A DNA stretch of 64,000 nt, from assembly GCA_030077755.1 (NCBI GenBank), contig JAQJZZ010000011.1, positions 1,736,001 through 1,800,000 of the forward strand, given 5' to 3'. The notes under the pieces were generated by a model, which made no database searches, was not told the DNA's origin, and worked only from the letters and a program-made list of their open reading frames with translations. Shown here in pieces: positions 12,401 through 23,176 of the stretch (within the stretch, counting starts at the first letter, position 1; each line of letters begins with the position of its first letter). Made by a program: the position numbers and the translations under genes. This stretch comes from Filosporella fistucella. Its lineage: Eukaryota > Ascomycota > Leotiomycetes > Helotiales.

Positions 12401-12797
12401 TGTAGTCCTCAGACAACATACAGCCAATAGACGCATTGTGAAATAGAGCAATAGTTGTTAGTCCCATTAGTGACGTACTTGCAAGTAGACTTTCTATTCC
12501 GGCATATCATTTATTCCCTAGTCTTTTGTCACAACTGTGCTGTGATGAGCAATTTGAGTGAAAGCACGTAGCACATTGCCAAAACTGGGTGGAAAATGAT
12601 GGAGGGGGAAGGGGGGAGCCAGCAAGGAACTCCTTTACTCAGTTTGATTTCCAAAATCAGTTCTATTTCGCTATGCAGTAGGAAGCAAGCTGGCACCTGA
12701 CCCAAGCGATGAGACTTTATGCTCATATTCGATATCCCTTTCCTAATGCGGAACACTCCAGCGCCAGAGTGCAGCTCATTTTGGTGAAAAAATGCCA
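9411..12797. other. intergenic, 3.4 kb, no supported gene
   Basis: Several frames of 60-140 codons exist on both strands but none shows a family motif. The best is an open minus-strand stretch at 11738-12025 with plausible composition, but it has no ATG start of its own and no clear splice partner. Intergenic palindrome elements appear at 9791-9799 and 10001-10010 (GCCTAGGTAC). Confidence 0.45.
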
Positions 12798-14294
12798 TCA
12801 GACTTTGTAGAAGCAAAAGCCAACGTAGAAGCTTGCAGCTTCCATTTCTTCATCACTGACCAGAAGTCGGCCATGGCCCCGCTCTCTAACACCCATTCGC
12901 TCACTCAATGGTCCTAAGATGTCATCATCTTTCTCCGTCTCCCAGATCTCATCGAATCTCTTATGATATTGCATTTCGAGATTGTAATCTTCGGCAATGG
13001 CACGAAAAGCTTCCCATGGAACCACATACTCAGGGACCTCCTCAACAGCCTCATGTAAGAAGAAGTTATACTTCCATCCAAATGGTGGTCGGAAAATGCC
13101 ATCCTCTGGCGTCTTGCCAGGAAATCTGACTTTGTAGATTTCATTGCCCCACTCTGCACTTTCCTCGGCCTCGCCTTCTTCAATGTCGCCCTCATCTTCC
13201 TTCTCTTCTGGTTGCTTAGGACCTCCATTTTCGTCCGCGGACTTGATAGCTTTGGCTTTAGCAGCCATGCGCTCATTGAATCTTACTACATTCTCACTGA
13301 GCACGTCTGAGTTTGGTATGGTTCCAATGAACCGGCCACCCTTTTTGAGTGCACCTGCCACATTCTTGAGCATCTGCCTAGCTTTGGCTTCGCTCTCAAA
13401 AGCATAATGCATGCAAAACATCATACTGACAATATCGAATCCACCGCTTCGAAGAGAAGGCCCATCCGCACCATTGAAACCTACTTCACGAACGATAGGA
13501 ATCCTCTCAATAGAATGGCCGAAGCAATCTTGGATGAAGAATTCCCCATGAAACAGTCGTGGCTGTGGTCTGTGGTTGTTGTAGCTGCCTCTCCCTCCTC
13601 GTCCTCCGCGACCACCTCCACCTCGACTCGACATCTGTCGATATCTCTCCTTGGCCTGATCGATAGACACATCCGCAGGATCTAAGCCAACGTATAGTTC
13701 AACATTTTGTGGTGCTTGCTGCCACTTCCCCAGGTCTCCACCCTTCCCACATCCAATGTCGAGAACAAGTAGCCCTTTTGGTGGGGGACCCTCATCAAAT
13801 ACCATGCCTCCACGCTCTTGCGCACCTGGAGTATAGTCTTCGTTTGGTGAAAACTTTTGAATGATGGTGCTTTTGACCCAGTTGTTGAAGCTCCGTAGGC
13901 CTTTAATACGACTGTCCGTCTTGCGCCAGTCTCGACCGCGCTCCGGGACCGCATTGTAATGCTGTCGAACTGCATCATGAATTCCTTGCTGTGCGGCAAG
14001 TGCTTCCGCCTCCCTTTCGCGCTCTAATTGTTTTTGCTTGATCTGCTCACGCTCCGCGTCGGTGATCCGAGCCCGTTGGCCGGGACGTTTTTGCTTTCGA
14101 GGCTGAGGAGAAGAGGATCTCTGGCGTTTAGAAGTATTTGAAGGTGAACGGGATCTTCTTCTCGTATCTGAGCGAGGATCGCTGCGTTTTAGGGTTGAAT
14201 TGGAAGGTGATCTTGATCTCTTGCGCTTTTTGGCGGGCTCAAGCTTCGTTGCATTGAACGGCTGGGGTTGATCTTCGACGGGAGAGTCATCCAT
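12798..14294 (-). CDS. abd1: mRNA cap guanine-N7 methyltransferase (498 aa)
   Basis: Transfers a methyl group from SAM to N7 of the capping guanosine of nascent nuclear mRNA. Single exon. The start at 14294 lies in a good ACCATGG context; the frame stays open upstream but that part looks like leader. Residues 1-100 are low-complexity, with KKRKRSRSPS and RRRSRSPSN stretches that are probable nuclear localisation and RS-like sequence. The catalytic core starts at about residue 105 (HYNAVPERGRDWRKTDSRIKGLRSFNNW) and has SAM motif I VLDIGCGKGGDLGKW at 177-191, then YVGLDPADVSIDQAKERY. An RGG-rich insert (SSRGGGGRGGRGGRGSY) follows before FFIQDCFG. Later motifs MFCMHYAFESEAKARQML and FIGTIPNSD match the Abd1/RNMT family. 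It diverges from rpn7. Confidence 0.95.
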   Translation of the reverse strand: MDDSPVEDQPQPFNATKLEPAKKRKRSRSPSNSTLKRSDPRSDTRRRSRSPSNTSKRQRSSSPQPRKQKRPGQRARITDAEREQIKQKQLEREREAEALAAQQGIHDAVRQHYNAVPERGRDWRKTDSRIKGLRSFNNWVKSTIIQKFSPNEDYTPGAQERGGMVFDEGPPPKGLLVLDIGCGKGGDLGKWQQAPQNVELYVGLDPADVSIDQAKERYRQMSSRGGGGRGGRGGRGSYNNHRPQPRLFHGEFFIQDCFGHSIERIPIVREVGFNGADGPSLRSGGFDIVSMMFCMHYAFESEAKARQMLKNVAGALKKGGRFIGTIPNSDVLSENVVRFNERMAAKAKAIKSADENGGPKQPEEKEDEGDIEEGEAEESAEWGNEIYKVRFPGKTPEDGIFRPPFGWKYNFFLHEAVEEVPEYVVPWEAFRAIAEDYNLEMQYHKRFDEIWETEKDDDILGPLSERMGVRERGHGRLLVSDEEMEAASFYVGFCFYKV

Positions 14295-14622
14295 GGTGCC
14301 CACCCCTTTAAGATTTGCAAGAAATAGAGATAAATCGAAGGGCAATCTGAATGTGATGTGATATTGTAAATGGAACGAAATAAATTGGTTTAGGTGGTTC
14401 GGTGAGGTCACATGTTGAAAGTGAAGGCTCTCGCACCCCGGAATTTTGAGCTGCCTCGCGTCACGCTAGTGCCTGAAATCGCTGTCGCGAGCTTGAGCTT
14501 GTTGTACTGATCTACACCCAAATTCAATTATAAGCTCTTCAAACAACGAACCCTTTCTACACTCCATCCGACACCCTCACGCGTAGACACAACATCTACC
14601 CATATCCTACTCGTCTTTCAAG
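14295..14622. promoter_or_regulatory. shared divergent promoter of cap methyltransferase and rpn7
   Basis: 328 bp separate the two start codons, so both genes must draw on this stretch for their core promoters. The rpn7 side is pyrimidine-rich just before its ATG (TCTACCCATATCCTACTCGTC), as expected for a fungal leader. I looked for the yeast proteasome element GGTGGCAAA and did not see it. Confidence 0.55.
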
Positions 14623-16175
14623 ATGGGTTCCGATCCTCAATATGCGAGATACCCCATCCTTCCTCTTGCCCAACACATCTTCACTCTTACCAATCCTTCA
14701 GCACCTAAGGCAACTCAGCAAACATCATTGAAGAGCCTCCAAGATGCTATTACCGAGCACAAAATGGCGCCGCTCTATAGGTACCTCGCACATCCTACAG
14801 AAGGCATTCTCAACGAGTCAGGTGTGAGCACTTCACAATCCACCAAACCTCTGGGGCGGAAACCAAGTGCAGCCGGCATGGTGGCAAGCAAGCATTCGAT
14901 ACCGAAGGTCGACCTGCCTTGGGATGAATCATTATACGAGAAGCTAAAGAAGGAGAATGATGAGGAGCTGGAAGGCTACAAGAAAGAAGAGGAAGAAGCT
15001 GCGGAGAAGGCTGGAGACACCGAAGTGCAAGCTGCAAGAGGCAAGCGAGCAGAGTTCTGGGCGCGTGTTGGCGACAAGGTTAATCTTTCAAACTCTTCTA
15101 GTGATCAGTTGTGCTGATATAAATCTAGGACCGGTCGATTGCAGCTTACGAGGAGGTATTTGAGAAGACGGGCGTTTTGGGAACAAAGATCGACCTAGTC
15201 CTGGCTATTATCCGCATGGGTCTTTTTTACGGAGATAAGGTGTTAGTAAAGAAGCATGTTGATCGCGCGAAGACCTTGGTCGAGAGTGGTGGAGATTGGG
15301 ATCGAAGAAATCGGTTGAAGGCATATCAAGGACTTTATCTGCTCACTACCCGCTCTTATGCACTATCTGCCCCTCTCCTCCTTGACAGCCTATCCACCTT
15401 CACCAGTTACGAACTCTGCAGTTACTCTTCTTTGGTTGTGTACTCTGTTTTGGCTGGATCGGTATCCCTAAAGCGGGTTGATTTCAAGTCGAAGGTCGTT
15501 GATGCTCCAGAAATCAAGGCAATCCTTGGGGATGGTGTAGATAAGCTCCTCGCTCTTTCAGGCGCATTATCTGCTGGCCCTGGAGCTGATGAAGATATGG
15601 AGGACGTCTCTTCTGCAACACCTGCCAAGACCGCGGTGAATCTCACAACTCTGGGACAGGACCAGCCAGAAGCTGAAATCGCCATTGACTTCTCGCCTTT
15701 GGCTCAGCTCGTTAGCAGTTTGTACACTGGAAGTTACCGTTCCTTTTTCGGTGCCCTGGCTGCTGTGGAGGTCAGCTTCTTAACCCAGGACCGTTACCTT
15801 TATGAGCACCGAGGATGGTTTGTCAGAGAGATGCGCCTTCGTGCTTACCAACAACTACTCCAGAGTTATCGGGTAGTTGGTCTTGAGAGCATGGCCAATG
15901 ACTTTGGTGTCTCTGTGGATTTCCTAGATCGGTATGTCTGTGTCATTCCTGTTGAGCCGGTGACTGACAATTGTAGTGACTTGGCGAAATTCATTGCGGC
16001 TGGCCGTATTCCATGTACTATTGATCGTGTAACTGGGAAGGGCATAATCGAGACCAACAGACCAGATGACAAAAACAAGCAATATGCTGATGTAATGAGC
16101 CAGGGTGACAAGCTCATCACCAAGTTACAGAAGTATGGTCAAGCAGTGAGACTGAGGGGTAGTGAACGTGCATAA
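14623..16175 (+). CDS. rpn7: 26S proteasome regulatory (lid) subunit Rpn7 (485 aa)
   Basis: PCI-domain subunit of the 19S lid, helping to hold Rpn3 and the lid together. Exons: 14623-15078, 15129-15931, 15977-16175. The two introns are 50 and 45 nt; the second has a CTGAC branch site at 15964-15968. Seen: an N-terminus with YPILPLAQHIF, an acidic helix (EELEGYKKEEEEAAEKAG), the Rpn7 core with KTGVLGTKIDLVLAIIRMGL and GGDWDRRNRLKAYQGLYLL, SYELCSYSSLVVYSVL, and the PCI region with ALAAVEVSF, RLRAYQQLLQSYRVV and VSVDFLDRDLAKFIAAGRI across the last splice. The related signalosome subunit Csn1 is the main alternative; length and motifs favour Rpn7. The start is the first in-frame ATG after a leader and is shared in style with other fungal orthologues. 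Confidence 0.93.
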
Positions 16176-16601
16176 ATGGTAAAGGAAATCGCGTGGGGTT
16201 GAGCGATGCCTAATCTGCATGTGTAAGATATCACGGCGAATAGAGTATCGCCTTTACAAGAATAGATCCACATCGTCTAATTTCTGGCATGATTTCCAAT
16301 ACTCTTCCTTCCCAAGGCATGTTGTTGCTGAAAGCTGCAAGTTGTTACAGTCAGATCCGAAAGTCGGCGGTAGTAAAGTCGGCGACTTATAGCACGCAGA
16401 ACGCTCATTCATCATATTTCTTGTCCTCGTTAGCTGACTTGATCATAAAGTACTGCTATCAAGTCGCAGTGAAAGTCAAGCGAAAGCACTTATACTCAGC
16501 TATTTCTATCGGTAAGGTATGATCAAAACTCTTGCAATCAGGGGTTGCATAAAACCAAGCGGTATTTTGTAGTTCGTAGTATTATAATTCATATCCTCCC
16601 A
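16176..16601. other. intergenic between convergent genes
   Basis: About 425 bp holding the 3' ends of rpn7 and of the DUF5519 gene. Nothing else seen. Confidence 0.5.
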
Positions 16602-17312
16602 CTACTGACCACCAGTCATGAACATGATTGCAGCATCTACAATTTTCTTCACAACTTCAACCTCTTCCCTCGTTCTGGGTGTGTAGACAATTAGATACTC
16701 ATGCGGTACTAAAGATCCTGATAGTGTCATCCGCTCGCCCCATTTTTTAGAGATTACTTCTTTGCAATCGGCCGGGCTAAGTGACAAGTGCATGGAGAAG
16801 TCGGCGCCCTTATGGATGTGAGCAATCTCTCGCTTGATACTCTTAGCAACAGAGTGTGGTGTCGAAACATGGTCTGCTATCAAAATAGCCTCTCCAGATT
16901 TCTCGAGAACTGATGTCCTCACAACTACCCTTGCAATGTGCCTCGAAACTAGCTCTTCTATTGCTTGGTCCAGGCACTGGGGTTTTTAGTGGTGAAACAT
17001 ATGTGTGTTCAGGCACTAACTAACCTTGTGGATATCATCACCACTGAGCTGAGTAGCTTGTCGATGAGGCGCCATCCATCTTACCATCGCTGGTCTGGGT
17101 CCTTCCCGCTCTGGTAATTCTCCCAGCAGGAAACCCTTCGTCCCTTGCCGACCACACTTAAGGATTTCTTTGACATTGTCATACGGACTGAGGTCGAATG
17201 GGTCGGTCCTCAGTGGACTGAGGCAAATTTGGATGGTGTATCCGACGATATTTCGGGGGAGGGCAGTATCAGCAACCTTCAGCCATTCGTAATAGTTCTT
17301 GAGAACGCCCAT
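16602..17312 (-). CDS. luciferase-domain (DUF5519-like) protein (220 aa)
   Basis: Exons 17312-17025 and 16976-16602, with a 48-nt intron (GTTAGT...CCCAG) joining in phase 0 to give HKCLDQAIEELVSRHIARVVV. The C-terminal half carries the signature of the luciferase-domain/DUF5519 family as I know it: REIAHIH, then SMHLSLSPADCKEVISKKWGER, then VPHEYLIVYTPRTREEVEVV and a final MFMTGG. The N-terminal half (NYYEWLKVADTALPRNIVGY) fits the family's usual entry. Despite the family name there is no evidence of light production, and the biochemical role is unknown. No stops or frameshifts were found, unlike the neighbouring pseudogene. The start at 17312 is the first ATG of the exon; an additional upstream exon cannot be excluded. 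Confidence 0.75.
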
Positions 17313-17634
17313 AATGTCTAGCTCGATATTCCAGAAATTGGTGAAGATAGACAGACTGACGTTTTGATACCCAAGATGCTTACAAGAGTCAAACTTGGAG
17401 TGCGTAGGTTCTGGAGGATTAAACAGTGAAGAAAGGTGAATAATACACCACCTGTGCTACCCAAAGTTGATTGCCACAGATAGTTGATCCGGTGCATATA
17501 TACCTATGTACGGCTGACGCAGTTGGCTGTCCACCCATGCTGAATGGTCATATCCAATCAAAACATCCAGCTCGTTGAAGCTGAAATTGCCGAAGAAACA
17601 GTCCCCGATCTGACCAGTGAGATTGTCATAAATT
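17313..17634. other. intergenic, no gene seen
   Basis: 322 bp between the DUF5519 gene start and the 3' end of the methyltransferase pseudogene. No motif seen. Confidence 0.5.
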
Positions 17635-18383
17635 TCAGGAACGTTTTTGAGCTTGGATGAGGAGAAATGTTGGCCGTTTTCGTTCGTCAGCCCACCCAGG
17701 ATTTTCTGAGACTTGTTCGAGAGTTAGGCCCCATTCAATGAGAGCGGATAAAGTGAATCTAGCATTCATGAGCAGTGGAACATATGTGCTTATAGTACCT
17801 GTGCTGCTTGGAGACGCCGGGAGCTAGCCAATTGGTAATTCGGGGTCCCTTGTTGAGATATCGATCAAGAGGCCAGAAATTCTGCCCTTCAGAGTCTTGA
17901 ATAAAATCTGGGTGTCTCGGGTACATGAAGATCGAGTGTTCCACTGAGAACACCAAGGTACCTCCAGGAGACAGAAACTCATGGATTCGGGCAAACAGAC
18001 CCGAAAGATGCTCCAAGTAATAAAGAGTCAAGGGACTGAAGACAACATTGTATTCATGTGGTGCAATTGCAGAGTTTCCAAATTCTCCTGGCGGTAAGTT
18101 ACAGCTGACTCTTTTAAAAAAAAATAAAAAAAAAACCTCTCGCTCTAGAGAGCATATTTTCGGACAAATCGACCCCTAGGACTGAGCTTGCACCTGGTTC
18201 TCGAGCCCATCGACAAACCCACCCAAAATTTCACAACGCAGGTCCAGAAAGTTGACCCCGTGAAGGTCAGGAAATAAGGCTCGCAAGGCATTCCATTCCG
18301 GAGTGCCATCCACCCCGAACTTGCCGCGGTTATTATATATACTGCTAGAAGAAATCCTGTCGGTCATAGATATTTTGAGCCAT
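17635..18383 (-). pseudogene. class I SAM-dependent methyltransferase, broken by stops and frameshifts
   Basis: Ancestry is readable across three frames. Opening MAQNIYDRQDFF runs straight into stops (TAG, then TAA TAA). The next frame gives GTPEWNALRALFPDLHGVNFLDL, where motif I (normally LDLGCGFGW) is damaged to LDLRC plus a frameshift. A third frame restores WVCRWAREPGASSVLGVDLSENML. After a T/A homopolymer patch (18113-18137) the frame shifts again around LETLQL, then gives LTLYYLEHLSGLF, LSPGGTLVFSVEH and WPLDRYLNKGPRITNWLAPG. A one-base insertion follows KQHR; the correct frame then resumes through TLEQVSENPGWADERKRPTFLL to a stop at 17635. The ancestral protein would have been close to 245 aa. 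The family is widespread in bacteria and also found in fungi. Loss of motif I plus at least four frame breaks rule out function. Confidence 0.88.
18112..18137. repeat. A-rich homopolymer patch inside the methyltransferase pseudogene
   Basis: Two runs of A separated by a single T interrupt the coding remnant directly after the SRARG codons. It is consistent with slippage expansion in sequence under no selection. Confidence 0.8.
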
Positions 18384-18838
18384 CGCAAAGGGAATTAAGA
18401 AGTCGGTAAAACCTGGAAACAGTTCGGATTCTGCGGTGATGGTATGAAGTCCCAAGAATGCCGTGCTTCTCGTTTCAGCTGAGAAAAAGCAAAGAACTTT
18501 GCGCCTCTTCCTGCAGGTCTGATAGACGGTGAAGCGACAAAAGTGGCGATGTTCACTGCGAAAAGAGGGACGACGACGACTCCTATCTGATAACGAAGAA
18601 CGCAGAAACAGATGCCAATTAATTTAAGGGGCACTACTCTTACACGTGATATGACTCTTCCGGAGCGAGACTGCGAAAGACCATGTTAGACCATACAAGT
18701 CAGGGCGATGCGGGCCCGATTGCGGGAGAATAAATTTTGGGAGTGTTCAGATTGCCCGAGACTCATTGCATCCTCAATCGTCAATTGACTCTTCCCGCCT
18801 TCCTTTCCTCTTCTCCCGTCTCCATTCATATCTCCATC
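18384..18838. other. promoter region of threonine synthase
   Basis: 455 bp upstream of the threonine synthase ATG. The last 60 bases are pyrimidine-rich (TTCCTTTCCTCTTCTCCCG), typical of a fungal transcription start. No Gcn4-type TGACTC site was identified with confidence; TGACTCTT occurs at 18650-18657 and again at 18786-18793. Confidence 0.4.
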
Positions 18839-20680
18839 ATGTCGGACTCTGCTACTCCTGTTGGACTGGCTGTTCCAACAAGAAAGCCTGCTCCAGTTAC
18901 TGCTGAAGAGCCCAAAGATGCGACTCACACACCGTCGCAACGGTATCTGTCCACAAGAGGCGGATCATACGGCGTACATACTCCCAGAACCCCAGATGTA
19001 CTAGACATATGCTTACTCAATACAGCTCTCATTCGAAGAAGTTGTTTTGAAGGGTTTGGCTTCTGACGGAGGACTTTTTATTCCTGAAGAGATCCCCGCA
19101 TTGCCCCGCGATTGGGAGTCGAAATGGCAGCATCTGTCCTTCCCCGAACTCGCCCTCGAAATCCTTTCGCTCTACATCTCACCTTCCGAGATCCCATCTA
19201 CAGATCTCAAGGATATCATAAATCGAACATACTCGACATTTCGCGCTCCAGAAACCACCCCTTTGGTCACTCTCGATCAGAAAAAGAATTTGTACCTCCT
19301 TGAGCTTTTCCATGGTCCGACCTTCGCATTCAAAGATGTCGCATTGCAGTTCTTAGGGAATCTATTCGAATATTTCCTCGTCCGACGGAATAAGGGCAAA
19401 ACTGGCAAAGACCGACATCATCTAACGGTGGTCGGGGCAACAAGCGGTGATACAGGTTCTGCGGCCATTTATGGCCTTCGAGGAAAGAAAGATGTGTCAG
19501 TCTTTATCATGTTCCCCAAGGGTCGTGTAAGCCCCATACAAGAAGCACAGATGACGACTGTTCTTGATACGAACGTACATAATTTGGCCATAGAGGGTAC
19601 TTTTGACGATTGCCAGGTGAGTCAATCCTATTCAACTTCTGCTAGATCTAACACATTTAGGACACCGTCAAAGCCCTCTTCGCTGACCCTCAGATCAATG
19701 AGACCCTCAACTTAGGAGCTGTAAATTCCATAAATTGGGCACGCATCCTTGCTCAGACAACTTATTACTTCCATGCATACTTCGCTCTGAAGAAATCACC
19801 CACTTATGAACCCGGCCACAAGGTTAGATTTGTTGTGCCGACCGGAAACTTTGGAGATATCCTAGCAGGCTACTTTGCAAAGCGCATGGGCTTGCCAGTA
19901 GAAAAGTTGATTGTTGCAACTAACGAAAACGACATTCTCGACCGTTTCTGGAAGACAGGCCGTTATGAGAAGCAAGCGGTGAGCGGTAAGGACGCCGAAG
20001 GCGGAATTGCTGCCGATGGAGCAAAGGCCCATGAAGACGGTGTAAAAGAGACACTCGCCCCAGCCATGGATATTCTAGTATCTAGCAATTTCGAGCGTCT
20101 ATTGTGGTTTTTGGCTTACGAGTTTGCTGAAGCTGCTGGCATGGATGATGAATGGAATAAGAAGCAAGCAGGTCAAGAGGTCGAAAGCTGGCTCAAGCAA
20201 TTGAAGTCAAAGGGTGGCTTTGAGGTTCATGCTGATATTCTCAAATATGCCCAAAATGGATTTGAGAGTGAGAGGGTGAGCGATTCACAAACGCTGGAAA
20301 CAATACAATTATTGTACTCGCCTCCAACCTCGAACGGGGCCACGAACGGTCCCTCAAATGGCTATACTACAAAAACGAGCTATGTCTTGGATCCTCATTC
20401 TGCTATCGGAGTCGCTGCTTCGCTGCGGTCTATTGGACGCACATCACCTTCAGAGTACCATCACATCTCCCTGGCCACTGCCCATCCTGCAAAGTTTGCA
20501 AATGCGGTAGATCTGGCACTGAAGAATGAGGAGGGTTTTAGTTTCGAAACTGTCCTCCCTACAGAGTTCATTGGATTGGAACAGAAGGAGAGACGTGTGA
20601 GAGTCGTTCCCAAGGGCTGGGAAAGAGTCAGAGCTATCGTGGAAGAGGAGGTTGAGGCAGAGCTGAAAGGGAGCAGATAA
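18839..20680 (+). CDS. thr4: threonine synthase (581 aa)
   Basis: PLP enzyme converting O-phosphohomoserine to threonine, the last step of threonine synthesis. Exons: 18839-18973, 19026-19616, 19661-20680; introns are 52 and 44 nt, both phase 0. The start context is ATCATG with residues MSDSATPVG. Domain order is as expected: YLSTRGG then LSFEEVVLKGLASDGGLFIP (N-terminal threonine synthase domain), the PLP-lysine motif FHGPTFAFKDVALQ with Lys at about 148, GATSGDTGSAAIYGL for phosphate binding, VNSINWARILAQ, and VPTGNFGDILAGYFA. The C-terminal part has a short Asn/Gly-rich linker (TSNGATNGPSNGY) before YVLDPHSAIGVAA. Length is slightly more than the roughly 515 aa of yeast Thr4. No disruptions. 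Confidence 0.97.
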
Positions 20681-21577
20681 GACTTGTTGTTTGGAAGCTA
20701 ACTGCAATTCCTAATCCCTATCGTTCTTGGTATATGGTATTTGATTCTAATGATCCGGGAATGTATCAGTGGAGGCTCCTGTCTCTCCAGATCAACATGC
20801 TAGATATTGAAAAGTGCTGCTCGAATGTAGGCTCTCGAGCTACCCAATTGGACCTCACTCGGCCTTGATGGTGTAAATTCCGAACTTCACTACAGCTGGG
20901 ATCCGTTGGGGGCTTACAACACTTGCTTGATATTGGTCCAGTCTTACGGGTTAGAGGAGAAATATCAAAAAAATGGCATGTCCAAAACCAAAGCGCTATG
21001 GCATACAAACACTACATCCCATGCCAAAATGTTAATGGTATTAGAGGTGATTTGCGCTTCACATGTTGCTCAACCTACCCCGTAGAGGTTCTAATCCAAT
21101 AGCGGATGCTGTTCGACAGTTATTGTTTCAGCGTCTCAAGCTGCGGCTTTTGGTCCCCGCATTTGATACCTGCTCAGCTCTGGTGGAACCGGGACTTATG
21201 GTTTGATTGATAGACTTCACTGTATCGAAATTGATGATACTGTTTGGGCTCAAGATAGGAAATACATCTCACGGAACTTGACTGCGCCTCTATGGACACC
21301 AGAATATTGGCATTCTGTCTAAGCATCCTTTGGTGATATGTGCTTCTATTCTTGGTATTTGTGGGTAATGCATATTTTATCGCCATACTTCCACACACTG
21401 TTAATCCGGTCGAGCTTCAAGTTCTCACCCATTGTCGCACACCTGCCTTTGCCCTTTCTTCCAGCGCTTTCGCCATTCTTCAATCTTTCTCCTCTCTTTG
21501 TTCGCCAGTTGTCTTTCCTCCTCTGTGGTTTACCCTATCGGGCGATGAATTTTCTTTTCATCCTCGGTGTCTTTAAG
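20681..21577. other. intergenic, no gene seen
   Basis: About 0.9 kb after threonine synthase. Only short uninformative frames. Confidence 0.5.
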
Positions 21578-22411
21578 CTAGATGTTTGATCCACATGTCT
21601 CCGGATGGGCGATTGTCTGCAGATTCTGCAACAATGGTTCCAGAGCATCATTCCGAGCGGTATTTTTCTGCAGATCGTGAACAACAACCAAGAGTAATGC
21701 CCGAAGTGTGAAATTAGCGTCATTCCCAGCCACATGTAGACATTTAAACATGCATTCCAGAAGTGTAATGAGTCCCTTCAAACTGATACGGCGACTTAAT
21801 TGGTGAACTATTTGAGCTGCCTTCTGCACATCAACTGTACACGCTGGAGAAATTTTTACATTAACATCTGTTAGAAGCATCAGATCCTGGTGTCCACTGT
21901 GGATTTTAGTTTATAGTAGAATACAAGTATATGGAAGGTCAATTATGGTACCCGAAGACTATGAATACAACATTCCGACCAGAGGGGATAACTGCCTCGA
22001 GTTTTGCCCTGAACTCCCTCGATGTCAATGTTTCGCCTCACCAAACAGAAACAGTCGGGAAGCTTTTGCACAGTACTCTGGCGTTCCTCAGGCAAAGTTG
22101 TGAGTCTGAAAAGCGTTTGCGATTTTGTCCATATCCACTTCCATGGTAGCTGATATAATGGACGATAAGGACCTTTTGTCGAAAGTAGATAAGCTCAATT
22201 AGAAGCATTGGGACAAATCGGTGGGGCTCCCTTGCTTGGACAGCTTTGATTCAACATCAAACGCCATGAGAATAACGTCCTTAATAGCGGAATTTGGTAG
22301 GGCTGGGAGTGATAGGGGATTTTTGCGAGGTAACACATTCTGGTGTCGAAATGTTCTTTGGGCCAAGAATGCACCGAAGCCACTAGACTTCCTCCCGGTT
22401 TGGTTGCTCAT
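21578..22411 (-). pseudogene. decayed gene resembling the fungal Gfd2/YDR514C RNase H-fold family
   Basis: Read from 22411 downwards, the first frame gives LPRKNPLSLPALPNSAIKDV then ILMAFDVESKLSK and PTDLSQCF, like the opening of a Gfd2/YDR514C C-terminal domain. A TAA at about 22199 follows and the frame continues LSLSTFDKRSL. Other frames then hold fragments such as LTSREFRAKLEAVIPSGRNV and VVFIVFGYHN with stops between. From about 21880 the last frame is intact for 100 codons, with VDVQKAAQIVHQLSRRISLK and LHVAGNDANFTLRALLLVVV, which resembles the family's hallmark HNAGNDAxxTLxAL. The lead Asp (FDVE) and the late AGNDA motif suggest the DEDD-like nuclease fold. Family assignment is from memory; the state as a broken gene is well supported by several stops and frame changes within 0.8 kb. 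Confidence 0.6.
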
Positions 22412-23176
22412 ACGGCACTATGTATAGTTCGAACTCTGCAAAGGATGTTGTTATCCCGTCGATTTTCTCTCATGTTAAAATATGGAAAGGAAAATATCAT
22501 GACCACTAGCCCAGTTTGTGGAGCCCTAAAACTGTGCTTTTCTCTCCCACCATACCAATAATTGACGAATCTTAGTGAAGTAAGGTTTGATTTACCATAG
22601 GAACATAAGTTTGTGATGTAAAGTGAAAAGCAAAGATGCATGCTTTCCTTACATTAGGTACTATTGTTGGAAGTAACTAAACCTAGAGGTGTTCTTTCAT
22701 CTCTAGGGGGCTTGCCGTCTCTACAGGTTATATATTCCCAGCGAGCCCCCAACACCAATCTTGGTTTTGCAAAGTGAACATGTCTTGATATCTGATGCGT
22801 TGTCAGAGATCGGACGTAATTATTCAAATCGGGCTGCGCGCAAAGAGAGGTAACGAAGTGGTTTCTCAAACCCTTACATTATGGCATTACAAGGGGCGGG
22901 AGATGCAGCTCCTCGAGGCACTTTCTCAAAGCCATAGAGTTTAGCACACAAATGAGCCCTCGCGAACAAGAAAATAAGAGATTTTCAGGGCAAAATTGGA
23001 AAGATATGGATACCGCTTAGTGGGACGCTTTCTCCATTGTGCCTCTGATACAACGCATTCTGAACTCCATAACTCCGTATGACCCCACACTCCGAAATAC
23101 ATTTCTCATGCCTGTGCTCTTGAACTCCTTTCTCTCACCAGACTTTGAATCAAACCACTTCGACCAACCCTGCCGT
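22412..23176. other. intergenic, no gene seen
   Basis: About 0.77 kb upstream of the decayed gene and downstream of the FSH1 gene. No recognisable feature. Confidence 0.5.

Noticed and set aside
22425..22445. GTTCGAACTC resembling a tRNA T-loop
   Set aside because: The flanking bases do not form a T-stem, and no D-arm or acceptor stem fits.
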